Made by a program: the position numbers and the translations under genes. Shown one piece after another: positions 62,601-64,000 of a stretch of 64,000 nt of DNA (the first letter of the stretch is position 1; each line of letters starts with the position of its first letter). A model generated the notes under the pieces. The model saw nothing but the letters and a program-made list of their open reading frames with translations. It had not been told where the DNA came from and did no database searches. Location: assembly GCA_035236585.1 (NCBI GenBank), contig CP141139.1:34481217-34545216 (forward strand), written 5' to 3'. The stretch comes from Warburgia ugandensis. Its lineage: Eukaryota > Streptophyta > Magnoliopsida > Canellales > Canellaceae.

Positions 62601-63680
62601 GCTTATTTATACATATATAATTACTTTTCTTCAGCCAAAACTGACCCTGCCAACTCGCCAAGTTCTACGTACAGGCTTTGGACTCTCCAGGTTGTGATTG
62701 TTGAATCACTGCCATACGCGTTGCATCTGAAATGGGATCCAAATGGAATATTATATACTGCTTGGAAAATCTAAAAATACTGCCCCATGACTGCTAATGA
62801 CTTGATGAGATAACTTTAAATCCCCCATCAATGATTTCAATCTGTTGGAAAATCATGTTGATGAGATATTCCTCCAAACTGGGACTAGAACCATCTGGTT
62901 CCACATATATGGATTTGCCTCTGTAAGATGGAAAGCGGCTTGGCTTTCATCGAGTGATTCATAGCCGGGCTGGTCCATCTGAGTAGGCACAACTTCGGTG
63001 CTAAAATGGCCACAAATTGAACTTTCCCCATCAAAGGGATGATATGTACTTGCGTTGAATTTGTGGACACTTGCGTGGTTAAGATTGTCCAAGAAGGCCC
63101 CATCTAGACTCTTTTGACACGCGTTTCGGGTCTACCACTAGAAAAGAATCTTCCATGAGTTCTATCGTGATATTTAAAGAAAATGGCACATGGAGACACG
63201 TTGGATCTATTCCTCAACCAATCATAGACTAAATATACAGGGTCCCACCATGTGACCTCAGCAGTTTTGATCACCACAAGAAGAACCGTTAGGTTATGCG
63301 ATCCTGAGTCTGTTTGTCAATGGCGCGTTTGTCCCTAACTTTCTCTCCATTTGCCCAGGCAGATTATATGAAGTTGGAGTGGAGGGGCAGTTTGCACTAA
63401 AAATGTCGTGTATTGGCAGGTTTAGCAGTTAATGCGTAGAGGCATTCCATGTGAAAATAGAAGCCTCAATTTGACCGGCGACTTCCGTGTTCATTTGCTG
63501 AAGAAGAAAAGTCAGTCTTCCTTCTCTCCTGGGCCTCGGGACATTTCGGGTCAAGGCTGCAAGGCCTGCAACTTCCATGCGCTTCCTCTCTTGGTCTTTC
63601 CACCCCTTTTAAGCATTCTCTCTCATCTCTCTTCCCAACAAACCCGATTTCTCCGACTCTCTCTCTCTCTCTCTGGAAAG
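59624..63680 (+). other. intergenic DNA and promoter/leader of the last gene
   Basis: Mostly AT-rich non-coding DNA without any convincing frame or repeat. The leader just before the ATG at 63681 holds a CT microsatellite (63656-63674), common in plant 5' leaders. The reverse frames at 63466-63877 are antisense shadows. The transcription start is not visible to me. Confidence 0.45.
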
Positions 63681-63948
63681 ATGGCTGCATCGAAAGAGAA
63701 GCCCCGAAGAGTTGTGAGAGGAGTTAAGACTTTGTTCTTTGTCATCAGCATGTTAGTTTCTCTCCTCCTTTTCTCTGCTCCAGTTCTCCTTGTTATAACA
63801 GATGCGATTGCCCCTTCTGCTCTCTTCTCTGCTTTTATCTCCCCTCGATCAATCGGAGCTGTACATACCCACATCAAAAACTATGATTTCCGATCGTCAA
63901 TGATCGACATACCTCTCCTTTCCATCGCCAGATCGATCGTCATATTAT
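63681..63948 (+). CDS. first exon of a membrane protein, continues beyond the window
   Basis: ATG at 63681, just after a CT-rich leader. The 89 codons read MAASKEKPRRVVRGVKTLFF and go on to a strongly hydrophobic stretch (about residues 18-46, LLLFSAPVLLVITDAIAPSA), one membrane segment. After it comes NYDFRSSMIDIPLLSIARSI. A donor (attat/gtaaga) at 63948/63949 splits a Cys codon, which supports the intron. I recall plant proteins with this start (basic N terminus, transmembrane segment, then an RSS-IDIP motif) that carry a C-terminal alpha/beta-hydrolase domain; that part lies outside this window and cannot be confirmed. The exon has no lesions. Confidence 0.75.
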
Positions 63949-64000
63949 GTAAGAATCCAATTACCAAACCAAGAAAATCAGAAAGAGATTCTGTTTCCAT

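Overview
The window is nuclear DNA of a flowering plant. It has intron-bearing genes with plant splice signals, CT-rich 5' leaders, Ty3/gypsy, Ty1/copia and RTE-type LINE elements, an Au-type SINE and a Tourist-like MITE. The species cannot be read from the sequence; a repeat-rich woody angiosperm is a reasonable guess. Most of the 64 kb is transposable element. I support two apparently functional genes: a complete large nuclear-type protein gene (about 4.1-11.6 kb, + strand) and the first exon of a membrane-protein gene running off the right edge (63,681 onward, + strand).

Layout. 1-2051: 3' part of an LTR from an unassigned LTR element. 2.05-3.8 kb: intergenic. 3.8-11.6 kb: leader and three coding exons of an uncharacterised plant protein (1492 or 1552 aa). 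11.6-17.2 kb: downstream DNA with a 33-bp LINE tail between perfect 15-bp target duplications and a decayed LINE copy (A). 17.4-36.6 kb: a ruined boron transporter (BOR) gene. Its exon 1 is split by a 10.4-kb Ty3/gypsy element (TSD tttag), its first intron holds a Ty1/copia element, and that element holds a hAT-like element in its integrase region and a LINE (B) in its 3' LTR. 36.6-44.2 kb: unclassified DNA, another LINE piece (E), a stretch with organellar (mitochondrial) flavour, and short exon-like remnants of an unidentified gene. 44.2-47.4 kb: the longest LINE (C), with endonuclease and reverse transcriptase. 47.9 kb: a (TC)66 microsatellite. 49.3-50.6 kb: LINE D, cut by a second, reverse-strand Ty3/gypsy element (50.6-58.1 kb) of the same family as the first; its 5' LTR is truncated and joined to half a SINE. 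59.2-59.6 kb: a MITE and a complete SINE, both with target duplications. 59.6-63.7 kb: intergenic DNA and the promoter of the last gene.

No element here looks able to move by itself. Both gypsy copies, the copia copy and all LINEs carry stop codons or frameshifts. The main interest is historical: the insertion boundaries give a relative order of events (BOR gene, then gypsy and copia into it, then hAT and LINE into copia), and several insertions can be placed to the base.
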